From positions 512,879 to 524,116 of the forward strand of contig NW_003106598.1 in the NCBI RefSeq assembly GCF_000003605.2: DNA of 11,238 nucleotides, written 5' to 3'. How positions within the stretch are numbered: position 1 is the stretch's first letter; the number at the start of each line of letters is the position of its first letter. Positions 1 to 7,857 of this stretch are shown here, piece after piece. Source of the stretch: Saccoglossus kowalevskii. Taxonomy: Eukaryota > Hemichordata > Enteropneusta > Harrimaniidae. Made by a program: the position numbers and the translations under genes. The notes under the pieces were generated by a model. The model was not told where the DNA came from. It saw only the letters and a program-made list of their open reading frames with translations, and did not search any database.

Positions 1-54
1 TTTGTGTTATGTACATTTGAAATTCCTTTGTATGGAATATTTTCTCTTCCTTAG
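1..54 (+). other. 3' end of an intron of the subtilase gene
   Basis: The segment ends in a pyrimidine-rich tract (tttctcttcc) followed by tag, a good splice acceptor at 53-54. The protein frame of the protease begins exactly after it at 55 and matches the family from the first residue. The intron is in phase 0, because the next exon opens with a whole codon (GTG, Val). The upstream exons, which should carry the catalytic Asp and His, lie outside the window. Confidence 0.85.
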
Positions 55-226
55 GTGATTGCAGTCGGCGCCACTATGAGTGATGGTTACGTATGGCCTG
101 GATCTAACTACGGCCCGTGTGTTGATATGTACGCACCGGGAGCAGGTATTTTAAGTCTAGATATTCAGAACCCGTCATCAACTACAGTGAAGACTGGCAC
201 TTCTATGGCATCACCAGAAGTCGCTG
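55..226 (+). CDS. Subtilisin-like serine protease (peptidase S8, proteinase K-like), penultimate exon with the catalytic serine
   Basis: This exon encodes 57 residues plus the first base of a split Gly codon. It is part of a serine endopeptidase of the subtilase family, which cleaves peptide bonds with an Asp-His-Ser triad. Visible landmarks in family order are VIAVGA (1-6), the SNYG turn (17-20), GPCVDMYAPG (20-29), GILSL (31-35) and GTSMASPEVAG (48-58). Ser50 (codon 202-204) is the nucleophile, and the motif fits the PROSITE subtilase serine pattern. The spacing between these landmarks is that of proteinase K-type enzymes, which are usually secreted, but the signal peptide and propeptide would lie upstream and cannot be seen. 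Val55 (GTG) is an internal codon and not a start. The exon runs from the acceptor at 53-54 to the donor gtaagt at 227. Without splicing, the frame would read six more codons into a stop at 247-249. One oddity is Glu where most subtilases have His, five residues after the nucleophile. The family assignment is firm. The exact subfamily and biological role are not known. Confidence 0.93.
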
Positions 227-509
227 GTAAGTATACACCATACGAGTAATGATGTTTATTCATAGCAGCGTTTTGAAAAAAAAACCCTACATCCTATTAA
301 AACGGAAGAGTCGTCACGTACGCATGCGTCAGATGGCCATAGTGTGTCCTTGTTTACAAACAAGCGTCTACCCGCGAGCCTTTGCGTTTTTAGTGTGGGT
401 TGTGATCGTCGCTTGGTACTCAAATCCCGCGCGTGCGCAGGTGACGACCCAATTAGATACGTGTTAATTTGTGTATTTACACGGCATGTTGTTTTCATTT
501 TATCAACAG
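227..509 (+). other. Last intron of the subtilase gene (phase 1, 283 bp)
   Basis: The donor gtaagt at 227-232 and the acceptor tatcaacag ending at 509 are both canonical. Removing this segment joins g226 to gt at 510-511 as a Gly codon. It restores the family sequence GTSMASPEVAG followed by MAAVLW, as in proteinase K (GTSMATPHVAG followed by LAA). The middle (about 311-465) is far richer in CpG than the rest of the window, with about 16 CpG dinucleotides. It also has a 10-bp palindrome (320-329) and a 7+7 inverted repeat with a 2-nt centre (349-364). Frames on both strands stay open across parts of the intron, but these are incidental. They resemble no protein and run across the splice sites. 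Confidence 0.9.
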
Positions 510-646
510 GTATGGCCGCTGTCCTATGGTCACTGAACCCAACATATACAAATGCACAAATACGGGACCTGATCTTTAATGACGCAATTCACGATGAAGT
601 TTTAGGTCTGGATGCTACATCACACAATGTAATGGCATGTTTCTAG
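510..646 (+). CDS. Subtilisin-like serine protease, terminal exon with stop codon
   Basis: The exon completes the split Gly codon and adds 44 residues ending in NVMACF and a TAG stop (644-646). The start MAAVLWSLNP is the buried helix after the catalytic Ser. PTYTNAQIRDLI is the typical last surface helix of subtilases (family pattern P..t.aqvr..l). The end SHNVMACF corresponds to the short closing strand (consensus like PNRLLY) that finishes the catalytic domain in proteinase K-like enzymes. The protein therefore stops right at the domain edge, with no P-domain, pre-peptidase C-terminal domain or anchor behind it. Together with the previous exon this gives 102 residues, roughly the last third of a catalytic domain of about 280. 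Upstream ATGs in the intron frame (for example at 344) are not real starts, because the frame before 510 is intron. Confidence 0.92.
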
Positions 647-770
647 TTTGATGAAAGCGATCGACATTTAACACTTTACAACAGAGGGATTTCATAATCT
701 GTCTTCCACATAGCTGTAGATATATAGTGTAGGCATATGAATAAAGAATATCTAGATTTAGATACACAAT
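647..770 (+). other. 3' untranslated region of the subtilase gene (inferred)
   Basis: This stretch follows the TAG stop and contains the first AATAAA, at 740-745. Cleavage would be expected 10-30 nt beyond it, at about 755-775, so the 3' UTR would be a little over 100 nt. The end is inferred from the signal alone. A second AATAAA at 1134-1139 could serve as a distal alternative. Confidence 0.6.
740..745 (+). terminator. Poly(A) signal AATAAA of the subtilase gene
   Basis: Perfect AATAAA 94 nt after the stop codon. A T- and GT-containing tract (gtttggatttt at about 787-797) follows within about 50 nt and can act as the downstream element. It is the first such hexamer after the stop. Confidence 0.7.
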
Positions 771-886
771 AGTTATAAGTGACAACGTTTGGATTTTAAT
801 TAGCTATCACCCGCTCATGTTTTCACACAAATCAATCACCATATTTGCCACTATTCAGTCATGGGCGAGTGTCATTTCATTTATAT

Positions 887-903
887 GTTTGTTTGTTTGT
901 TTG
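887..903 (+). repeat. (GTTT)4 microsatellite
   Basis: Four perfect GTTT units followed by one more G. Short simple repeat with no other signal attached. Confidence 0.9.
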
Positions 904-1000
904 CTCACTTATATGGTGATTATTAACAGAGCATTGTTAACAAAGAACGTAAACAGTAAAATGCCGAATTAAAGATTTATGAAAGGTTCTCAGGAAGTAA

Positions 1001-1078
1001 AATTCACACTAATTATTTTCGTAGAAGAATTGTTTTAAACTATATATATTTTACGAAAGCTCATAATTCACACTAATT
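1001..1078 (+). repeat. Pair of 14-bp direct repeats
   Basis: AATTCACACTAATT occurs perfectly at 1001-1014 and again at 1065-1078, an offset of 64 bp. The flanks do not match further. It may be a remnant of a local duplication or of a dispersed element. Confidence 0.7.
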
Positions 1079-2160
1079 TAAAATCGATGTTACGTTAGAT
1101 GTAGCCTTTATGTGGCCATGTGACTGCTAAGTAAATAAAACCTTTATTGAAGACTCAAATAATTACTCTGAATACAAATTTAAAGGGATACTACAATCTT
1201 ATTTCTCGAAAAATTGCGGAATAAAACACGAGCAACTTAACAGTCACGGCGATACTTTTTTTTCTTTTTAAATGTCTATTTTTGCATTTTCACTGGAATA
1301 TGCTTTTTTACATTCAAATAGTGAAATCTTTTGAATGCGTAAATTTAACAATACCATACCTACAATATCTGAAAAAAAACGCAGAAATTTGAAGTATGCC
1401 TGCTGAGTAGCACTCACAATTTCAAAAAGGAGATATACTAATTCGCATACCAATAAAAGAATAGTGGAGTTGTTTCATTGTATCTTTATGGCATCTTTCC
1501 GTTGCAGGAGTCATTTATGTGATCTCGACATTTACTACAGTGATTTGGTTTACATATATTGATAAATAAATTGACAATGACATTTATTATAGTATGTGTA
1601 TACCTCTTAAATTATACCTCAGGGCCGATTACGTCACAATTGCTATAAATATAATAAAGGGATCAATTATAGTCAGCTGGTTTCATTTAATACAACTTCC
1701 AACCAGGATGTGTCTGAAATAGTTTGTACTGGCCTTTTAGGTAATTAGGTATTCTGATGTTTTGCATATATTATTCATCTTCTAAAGTATAGGTTCATTC
1801 ATATTGATTTGGATGAAAATCACTATTCATCTCATTCTTTTAAAAAAAATTAATAACAACAAATAAATAAGTATTCCTGTCCTCTTTCATTGACATTTAT
1901 GTGCAGAGTGCAATTAACAATTAATAAATAAGTGATATTTAAACAGAAAATGAAATTCTCACATTCTTTTTTTCGAGTTGTCTACAATGTCAGTCAATTT
2001 GAGTAATATACACATCAGAATGGGAGGGACACATAACAGTCCCTTATTTCCCATTCTATATATAGACACACGAGCGACATAACATTACAAAATATAACGT
2101 AGCCCTCTCTTTCAGTAATTTCTGATAACTTGACGATTGTAATGAACATGCGTATAGTTA

Positions 2161-2184
2161 AGAGTAAGAGTCAGAGTAAGTGTC
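2161..2184 (+). repeat. Two-copy 12-bp tandem repeat
   Basis: AGAGTAAGAGTC at 2161-2172 is followed directly by AGAGTAAGTGTC at 2173-2184, with one mismatch. Likely a replication-slippage product. Confidence 0.75.
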
Positions 2185-2735
2185 AGTTGAATATACAAAA
2201 TAACTTTTTTGTGCATATCAGCATTCTTAATTTCATTGTACTATCACTGTAATATTGTTTTATTAGCAAATAAACTAGTATTCGACAAGTATGTCAATTT
2301 TATCTTATATAATCATAAAATCATGATTCGAATACAACATAATATGTGGTTGTTCACACAGTACCAGAATTTGCAAAGGTATGGTTCGAGAAGCGAAGGA
2401 AATTCAATATTTTGACACCTCGTGAGTGGGTTTCTAATCAGTTAAAATTATACAATTCGTGTAATACATGGATAATGTGGGCTGATGAGCACTAATATAG
2501 TTCCATATAATTATGTGCGTTAATGAATAGAGACAAGAATGTACACTGTTAAATGTGAGAAGCTACGCATGAACGACGTGACACCATAGTTTAGTAGGTA
2601 CAATAACATTTTTGCTTGGCATGTTTCTCCTCTGCGGCAATATTGCTCGCCCCTGCAATAGTTCAGTGCTAAACGCGGACTTCACCACGCACCAACGTTC
2701 AAACCCGGTTAGTAAGAATTGAAGGTTACAACATG
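2185..2735. other. Intergenic DNA, no gene seen
   Basis: An open frame at 2209-2415 (+) starts at a non-ATG codon (TTG) and codes for an AT-biased string with no family features, so I do not call it. A GC-rich patch at about 2630-2705 includes the 10-bp palindrome GCAATATTGC (2637-2646). A CTGATGAG at 2482-2489 recalls a hammerhead core, but the remaining conserved parts are missing. Confidence 0.5.
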
Positions 2736-2753
2736 CACTACATACACTACATT
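2736..2753 (+). repeat. Two-copy 9-bp tandem repeat
   Basis: CACTACATA at 2736-2744 and CACTACATT at 2745-2753 lie head to tail with one mismatch. Confidence 0.7.
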
Positions 2754-2793
2754 ACACGGTCGGTAACGTTCATAATAACAAGGAGCAACACCA

Positions 2794-2797
<4 letters not shown>

Positions 2798-2849
<52 letters not shown>
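2798..2849. repeat. (AT)26 microsatellite
   Basis: An uninterrupted 52-bp run of AT. It is self-complementary, so it can extrude a cruciform, and it is likely to vary in length between individuals. It is the largest simple repeat in the window. Confidence 0.98.
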
Positions 2850-2852
<3 letters not shown>

Positions 2853-2959
2853 AAAATTAAACAATAAATATAATAACTGAAAGCCCAGGACTAATTCATA
2901 TCAAGTCATATCAGTCCACCGACAGATCGGTTTACTTCACCTCAGTGAATTTTATGTAG

Positions 2960-3239
2960 TCAGCGATTCATGAACTCATTCGCAGCTGCATCAGTAGGCT
3001 TCCTTTTCAGTTTGACTTCAAACGTTGATGTTCGACCATGGCAGTACGTAGATCTGCTCCCCAGATTTTCTAAAGCTTTGTTGGGCAAAACCTTGAGCAG
3101 CAACCTCGTGGAAACACGCCGTCAAACTTTAAATACCGGACATGACATCACAGTCTATTGCGCAGTTGTCGATTGGTTCACGACACCTGTATATCCATCT
3201 TCCATATACTCATCCAGTGAACTCCAGTATATCATTTGA
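2960..3239. other. GC-raised block with open frames on both strands; possible exon or decayed coding DNA
   Basis: The part at 3001-3180 is about 45% GC, well above the flanks. On the plus strand an ATG frame runs from 2970 to 3239 (89 codons). It starts MNSFAAASVGFLF and has a weak start context (T at -3). On the minus strand a frame with no Met at its head is open from 3121 down to a TGA at 2960-2962 (53 codons) and ends in KLKRKPTDAAANEF and MNR. I recognise neither product. Only one strand could have been coding, and the other would be its shadow. No clear splice sites or poly(A) signal define an exon, so this is described as a region and not called as a gene. Confidence 0.25.
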
Positions 3240-3379
3240 ACATGCAATGTTAAATGCGCCTAACTTTGGACAACAAACCTTACTTCTGATCATAGGACTG
3301 TTATTAGTTTACACTGTGACATGTAATTCGTTATAATACATACATATAATAATACCCCATAATTACAAAATGTCCTTAA

Positions 3380-3456
3380 CATTATTCAGATTACTGAGCC
3401 TGTATTAGTAAAATATATTCAGCATTATTCAGGTTACAGGGCCTACGTTAGAAAAA
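3380..3456 (+). repeat. Diverged 43-bp tandem duplication
   Basis: The 34 bases from 3380 (CATTATTCAG, then TTAC, GCCT and TTAG) line up with those from 3423 at about 27 of 34 positions, without gaps. The period is 43 bp. This level of decay suggests an old local duplication. Confidence 0.7.
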
Positions 3457-3470
3457 AAACTTGAATTGTA

Positions 3471-3500
3471 CTCGTCATCTACATCATCCACATCACTGTC
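3471..3500. repeat. Imperfect ATC trinucleotide stretch
   Basis: A run of CATC- and ACATC-type units. Read on the minus strand it is GAT- and GTN-rich and would give an acidic Asp/Val string, but that frame closes soon on the far side. It is most simply a degenerate simple repeat. Confidence 0.4.
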
Positions 3501-3514
3501 AGGATTATAGGTAT

Positions 3515-3528
3515 TTATGACGTCATAA
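3515..3528. promoter_or_regulatory. 14-bp palindrome with a full cAMP-response element
   Basis: TTATGACGTCATAA is perfectly self-complementary and has the full CRE TGACGTCA at 3518-3525, the site bound by CREB/ATF-type bZIP dimers. The sequence is seen directly. Whether it is used is unknown, since no promoter or gene is evident within reach. Confidence 0.4.
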
Positions 3529-5460
3529 CTTTACAATATCACACAACGATGTAAATCTCTATTTGCAACTGAATTCGTTTCCGAAAACATGAATAAATTA
3601 CCTATTGTTAATCTGCTTTGTATTTATGAATTTGATTTTATCGTAAAGATTGTGAACGCCAAGGTCAACTTTGTTCATCTTTCAGAAAATGTTTACAACC
3701 TTGACTCAGAATATAGCCAGACACACTGAAGTATTGGTATGCGCTGTATAGGGTAAATTCTGCGCCACCGAGAAACATAACATATGTAATTTACCTGGTA
3801 ACACTTTTTACTAACGACTTACATTTAATAATGTGTTATTGTAACCAATCAGAGGACTCATTTAATACTCAAAATGTACATGCCAAGTTTGTACTGGTCT
3901 TTAAATTTCGAATATAAACGTATTAAACACCTGTATGATACGTTAATCTATTTCACGGTGGGCGAATCTCATTTCATGTTATAACAGGGTTCTGAAATAC
4001 GTCCTCTAAACTTAACAAATATGTTTTAAATCTACGTTTTATCATACTGCCATCATCGGCGTGGAATGTGTAGCATCTGTCAAGAAGTATTCTATCATGA
4101 TATACAAAGTGTGTCAAAGAATTTAATTGATATAAATGTGAGCTTCGTTTTAGTTTTGATATTCGGCAATATACACACTCAATGCTTACATACACACTTT
4201 GACTATACCACTGTATTTGACTGCAAATTTATTGTGTACCATACAATTGAAATCAGAAGAGATTATTCCAGAATCGCTGCATTTCCATAAAGAATTGGGG
4301 TAAGCAGAGGATAATAGTTGTCGTGACGATTTAAAATCTCTCTAACGTCATCAATAACGATCAGCAGACAAATAATACTATCAATAGTACAGTTAATAAT
4401 TAGGTTCACAGACAGATGCACCAATGGTGAGTGCCGGACTTACGCACAGTTACCTTCGATCAAATGAAATCTATTATATTTCAAGCACGATTACACGATT
4501 GTATGATTGCAGAATGGCATTGCCTGTATACGTCGAACGTTATTGTGTTTGAAGTGATGACAATGACATTCACTACTTCAAATGAAAAAAAACAACAACA
4601 TGTTGTTAATACATATTTACTATAATTTAAAATTTTCTTTTACCATTTTGCTGTAATTGTGTGCACATGTCGATCAGGGTTTGGATATGATTGTATACAA
4701 TCTCATTTATATATTGCCGCAAATGTGAAGTACGCATAATATATACATATAGGTATACTGTTCATAACATGTTGTACGCAATTGGTTGGTGGGGGAAATT
4801 GCTCGAAGTCAGATACCTAACAAAGTCCGCACAATCAGCACAACTGTTTTGAAAATAGTAAGCAAGTAGCTAATCCAGCAAGAGACGACAAGAGACTCGG
4901 TATACATATAAAGTCCGAGTTTATGCCGACAACTTATTGTTAAAAGTGGTAAATTCAGTTTGAAACGAACGTAATGATCCGATTATATTGACCGCATAGG
5001 CTGCCTGCATATATTTACAATGCCGCTTATTGTATTTGTGCTTAGATGAATCGTTAATGCCGGTCGAACTTACAAAATCCGTACAGAAATTGTCGTAAAA
5101 TTATCCGAGAATTGACGAATTAAGTTAATGTGGCATAACGACCTTGCAATTATTTAAATGAGTTGCAAATATTCATTACATCCGTAGTGGCTATCAGTTC
5201 CGTAAACAGACAGAATCAAATTGTTGGGTATATATTCTATACAATAGTCTACGCTAATCGATATCCAAAAATAATTACACTGATATACATGAAAATATAT
5301 CAATCGGGAAATAAAATTCGAATAATCTTGATTATTATTATCATTAGCGTTTATTTCATTTTTTTCAACCAGTAACTTTGAAAAGAATGAACGTGTTATT
5401 ATTTTTTTATTGGGATATTAACTAAAATTGCTTTTGTTATGTGTTGAATGGTAATACATG
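3529..5460. other. AT-rich intergenic DNA, no gene seen
   Basis: Short open frames at 4066-4290 and 4431-4625 (+) and at 3974-4195 (-) are of chance length for this composition and look like no known protein. A CCAAT box (3843-3852, matching the NF-Y consensus) lies about 60 bp before a TATAAA (3913-3918). Also seen are a 10-bp near-tandem repeat at 4879-4898 and a 6+6 inverted repeat at 4895-4900 and 4915-4920. Confidence 0.5.
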
Positions 5461-5790
5461 CTGAAAATTGACGACTGACTGAAAGAGGCTTACTGACCGC
5501 GTTAACACGCGAACGACCATCACTGTTCTTCCACTAAAAGTTTGCTGTACCTCCCGCAACAAGTAGGGCACCACACATCATTTGGGAACATTTCCTATTA
5601 TGCTAGGGAGTGTGGCCACAAACTAACACAGCCTAAGTGGATTTGAGGGAACTGACGTAAACAAGAATGCCTGTTACGCATCACATGGCCGTATAAATGT
5701 GGCAAATAGTTGTTTAAAAGGACCATCATCACGAATCAAATTGAACAGTATTCTTCAAACAAGGCTTGCTGCAGGAGAAAGGTAAAAAAT
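5461..5790 (+). promoter_or_regulatory. GC-raised block with TATA box and downstream splice-donor-like site
   Basis: GC rises to about 45% over 5521-5700, with the palindrome TGTGGCCACA at 5611-5620 and a 5+5 inverted repeat (CGCGT/ACGCG) at 5498-5511. A good TATA word (GTATAAATG) puts TATAAA at 5692-5697. A donor-like AAAG/GTAAAA lies at 5778-5787. If used, transcription would begin near 5720 and give a short first exon of about 60 nt without an ATG. The arrangement is suggestive only, and single motifs of this kind occur by chance. Confidence 0.2.
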
Positions 5791-6454
5791 ACAGCTTCTT
5801 ATATTTTATGTTATGTATTGTCAGCTTTAGATATAACCAATTACTACAGTTGTATCGTGACTGACACTAGTCATTTATCATTAACTAATTAATTAACATT
5901 AACTAATAGTAGGTAACGAATTTTTCAAATCAAATTTCTACCGTATTTTTAAAGACTCAAATAATGATGAACTAAGTAAACGTGTCTGTACGTCGCCTTT
6001 TTTACTTCGTTTATTCAAGTTAAACAGTGTATATCAATTGAGCATAGCCATAGTTTATGTTGGTAACAGTATGTCGACCAAATACTTATTTATTTGTGGC
6101 ATCACGCTTACTTTCTATAGCGAACACTCTTTGTTTAAATAACGTCCTTCGTCAATACTTGTTCTATTTTATAAATAGTTCGGGTGTAGCATCTTTGTTC
6201 TAAGCAAGACTCTTTTCTTATTGAAACAGCTGAGTTACAATTTACTAGTAAGCGGGTACGCGAACTGTTTTTTTCCATAAAGAGGTTGCGTTAGCAAGAA
6301 ATTAATAGTGAGTACAACTTTTTTCTCACTATATGGATTCTTTTTGACAGCAGCACATACATTGGATTTGAATTAATAATTTCCAGAATTACGAGCAGTG
6401 CGGATTCATGATTTGTGATGGATCGCAACATGTAGACCATGTAGTTAATTATGT
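5791..6454. other. AT-rich intergenic DNA, no gene seen
   Basis: Contains two copies of CATTAACTAAT 18 bp apart (5879-5889 and 5897-5907). A third copy of the word is at 10774-10784. The minus-strand open frame at 6291-6497 is AT-driven and runs through the first 23-bp repeat, which argues against coding. Confidence 0.5.
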
Positions 6455-6477
6455 TATCATCATGAAATGAACAAATC
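6455..6477 (+). repeat. 23-bp perfect direct repeat, copy 1
   Basis: Begins TATCATCATG and ends GAACAAATC. It is identical to 6616-6638 over all 23 bases, in the same direction, and the flanks differ at once on both sides. A 23-bp exact match inside an 11-kb window is very unlikely by chance, even at this base composition. Confidence 0.9.
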
Positions 6478-6486
6478 TTAGAGCTG

Positions 6487-6500
6487 TACATGTACATGTA
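6487..6500. repeat. 14-bp palindrome of overlapping TACATGTA words
   Basis: TACATGTACATGTA is perfectly self-complementary. The same 8-base word recurs at 6675-6682, inside an inverted repeat with 7-bp arms (6669-6684), and at 10176-10183, inside another 14-bp palindrome. About 0.4 occurrences would be expected in the window from base composition. Confidence 0.75.
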
Positions 6501-6615
6501 GTACCTATATGTATAACATCAAAGCAATCAGACTTGTGGTTTTCAACAAGAAATTGAAAATATCACTTTTTACCCAAAATGACAAAAATATTCATCAAAA
6601 TTAGAGAATCAAAGA

Positions 6616-6638
6616 TATCATCATGAAATGAACAAATC
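6616..6638 (+). repeat. 23-bp perfect direct repeat, copy 2
   Basis: Identical to 6455-6477, offset 161 bp. The sequence before it (about 6565-6615) is A-rich and includes CAAAATGACAAAAATATTC, which does not resemble the flank of copy 1. Confidence 0.9.
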
Positions 6639-7857
6639 AACATTGAGTTCCTTTTTGAGTTTTGTGACGATACATACATGTATCAGACATGATAGCTAAA
6701 GCTCACAGGGCTTTATTCCGTAACACGCTGTGATATTACAGGACTGTCAATTTCCGTTAACGCGACCATAAGACTACGTTATCATAACTACTAGTGATAA
6801 TGCGGTAATAAATAAACAAATTACCAACGATTTGTTTGAAAAATAGCAAAGAACAATTTCATAAGTATCGCGTAGACTTCCCGATATAGTAATTATTTTC
6901 AAAGTTTAATGCAAATGCCATTCTTTCTCACGTGATAAATGGAAAATATTGACTTATTATTTTCGAATGAGAACTTATTTTTAACTAAATGTTTGAAAGA
7001 ACTCGCGTTCTTTGGATATATTTCTCTATTTATAAAAAACATGATTTGTTTTTGGAATTGGTTGAAAATATCTTCAATTTCATATTTAGTTATATCGTTT
7101 CTATACATTAGTAATGCCACTATATATACAAATAAGTATGAGCTGGAGCAACCATGTCAATATCAGCTCATCTTGCTTCATATCTATAATTAAAGTCCCT
7201 TGATGATGATCTTTAATCTGTCAGTTCTCTGCCTCATTTTCTGATAAAATAAATTGATTTTGTCCACAAGGTTTCTAATTTATACTAGCTATAGAGGTCA
7301 CGTTTCAAGACTAATTGTCTGTGATCAGATCATGTAGTCAAATTGCCTAGTTTTAAAACGACACTATTCACCCTCGAGAACAAAAAGTATTCAACTTTGA
7401 CAAACAAATATTTGACAATAACCCAAAGGCAAATAGCCAATTGAGTAACAAGAAAAGTATAGTGTTAGCATATGCTTGATATATTACGAGCGCCAAATAT
7501 GTAAACATTCATTACCAAATTCGTGTAATCAACTAAATCTAAACTGTACTGTAGTTGTTTTACGTTGACTAACAACGTTCGATCATTGACATTGGAGTCA
7601 TTTCCCGTATTTCCTAGGGTGTTGAATACCGATCATGAGTCGCCCCAAAATCTACGTGAACGTATTACTGATTCAATTGAAAGGTCAAAGCCCTTTCCAG
7701 TCACTGACAATTGTATATGGGGGGCCTTAATTCTATAATATATGATTATACGCTATAAACACAGTCGGCTCACGGGACATCGTCTCGCAAAAATACGTTG
7801 TTGGAATAGGTTTGTTATAATGTCATTTTAATCTGTTCGAAAATACAGACAAATAGT
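6639..7857. other. AT-rich intergenic DNA, no gene seen
   Basis: Open frames at 6939-7193 (+) and 6899-7120 (-) overlap almost fully on opposite strands. Both are rich in Ile, Phe, Asn, Lys and Tyr, as expected from AT-rich non-coding DNA. A 31-codon frame at 7635-7730 has a fair start context but matches nothing beyond its first residues. Confidence 0.5.

Larger units (their letters stand above)
771..2160. other. AT-rich intergenic DNA, no gene seen
   Basis: No frame here resembles a known protein. A minus-strand open frame at 1268-1453 is 61 codons of AT-driven hydrophobic residues and I treat it as chance. Details worth keeping are (GTTT)4 at 887-903, a 14-bp direct repeat (1001 and 1065), a spare AATAAA at 1134-1139, and an interrupted T-run at 1256-1268. 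A gttgcag at about 1501-1507 looks like a splice acceptor, but no coherent exon follows. Confidence 0.6.

Noticed and set aside
256-498. Minus-strand 80-codon and plus-strand 72-codon open frames inside the protease intron
   Set aside because: They lie in a segment whose removal restores a conserved protease frame, and they resemble no protein. The CpG-rich composition lowers the stop-codon frequency.
344-646. A 100-codon plus-strand frame with its own start codon
   Set aside because: Only the part from 510 is protease. The first 55 codons are intron sequence upstream of a good acceptor.
1501-1560. Acceptor-like gttgcag with a short following frame
   Set aside because: The longest frame gives under 20 codons before a stop, with no poly(A) signal or donor to close an exon.
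2482-2530. Hammerhead ribozyme core (CTGATGAG)
   Set aside because: The GAAA strand and a cleavage site at the right place are missing, and the stems do not pair properly.
2587-2705. tRNA or SINE-like Pol III boxes (A-box-like TAGTTTAGTAGG, B-box-like GTTCAAACC)
   Set aside because: The boxes are about 100 bp apart, the T-arm stem around the B-box does not pair, and no cloverleaf can be drawn.
6899-7193. Two overlapping open frames on opposite strands, one with hydrophobic stretches
   Set aside because: Amino-acid content follows from AT-rich DNA (Ile, Phe, Asn, Lys, Tyr), with no motif, splice signal or poly(A) context.
7203-7244. C/D-box snoRNA-like pair (ATGATGA and CTGA)
   Set aside because: No terminal stem brings the boxes together, and the boxes are short enough to occur by chance.
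7635-7730. 31-codon frame starting MSRPKIYV, reminiscent of the N-terminus of some 2-hydroxyacid dehydrogenases
   Set aside because: The resemblance stops after eight residues, no convincing donor follows, and no further exon is seen.
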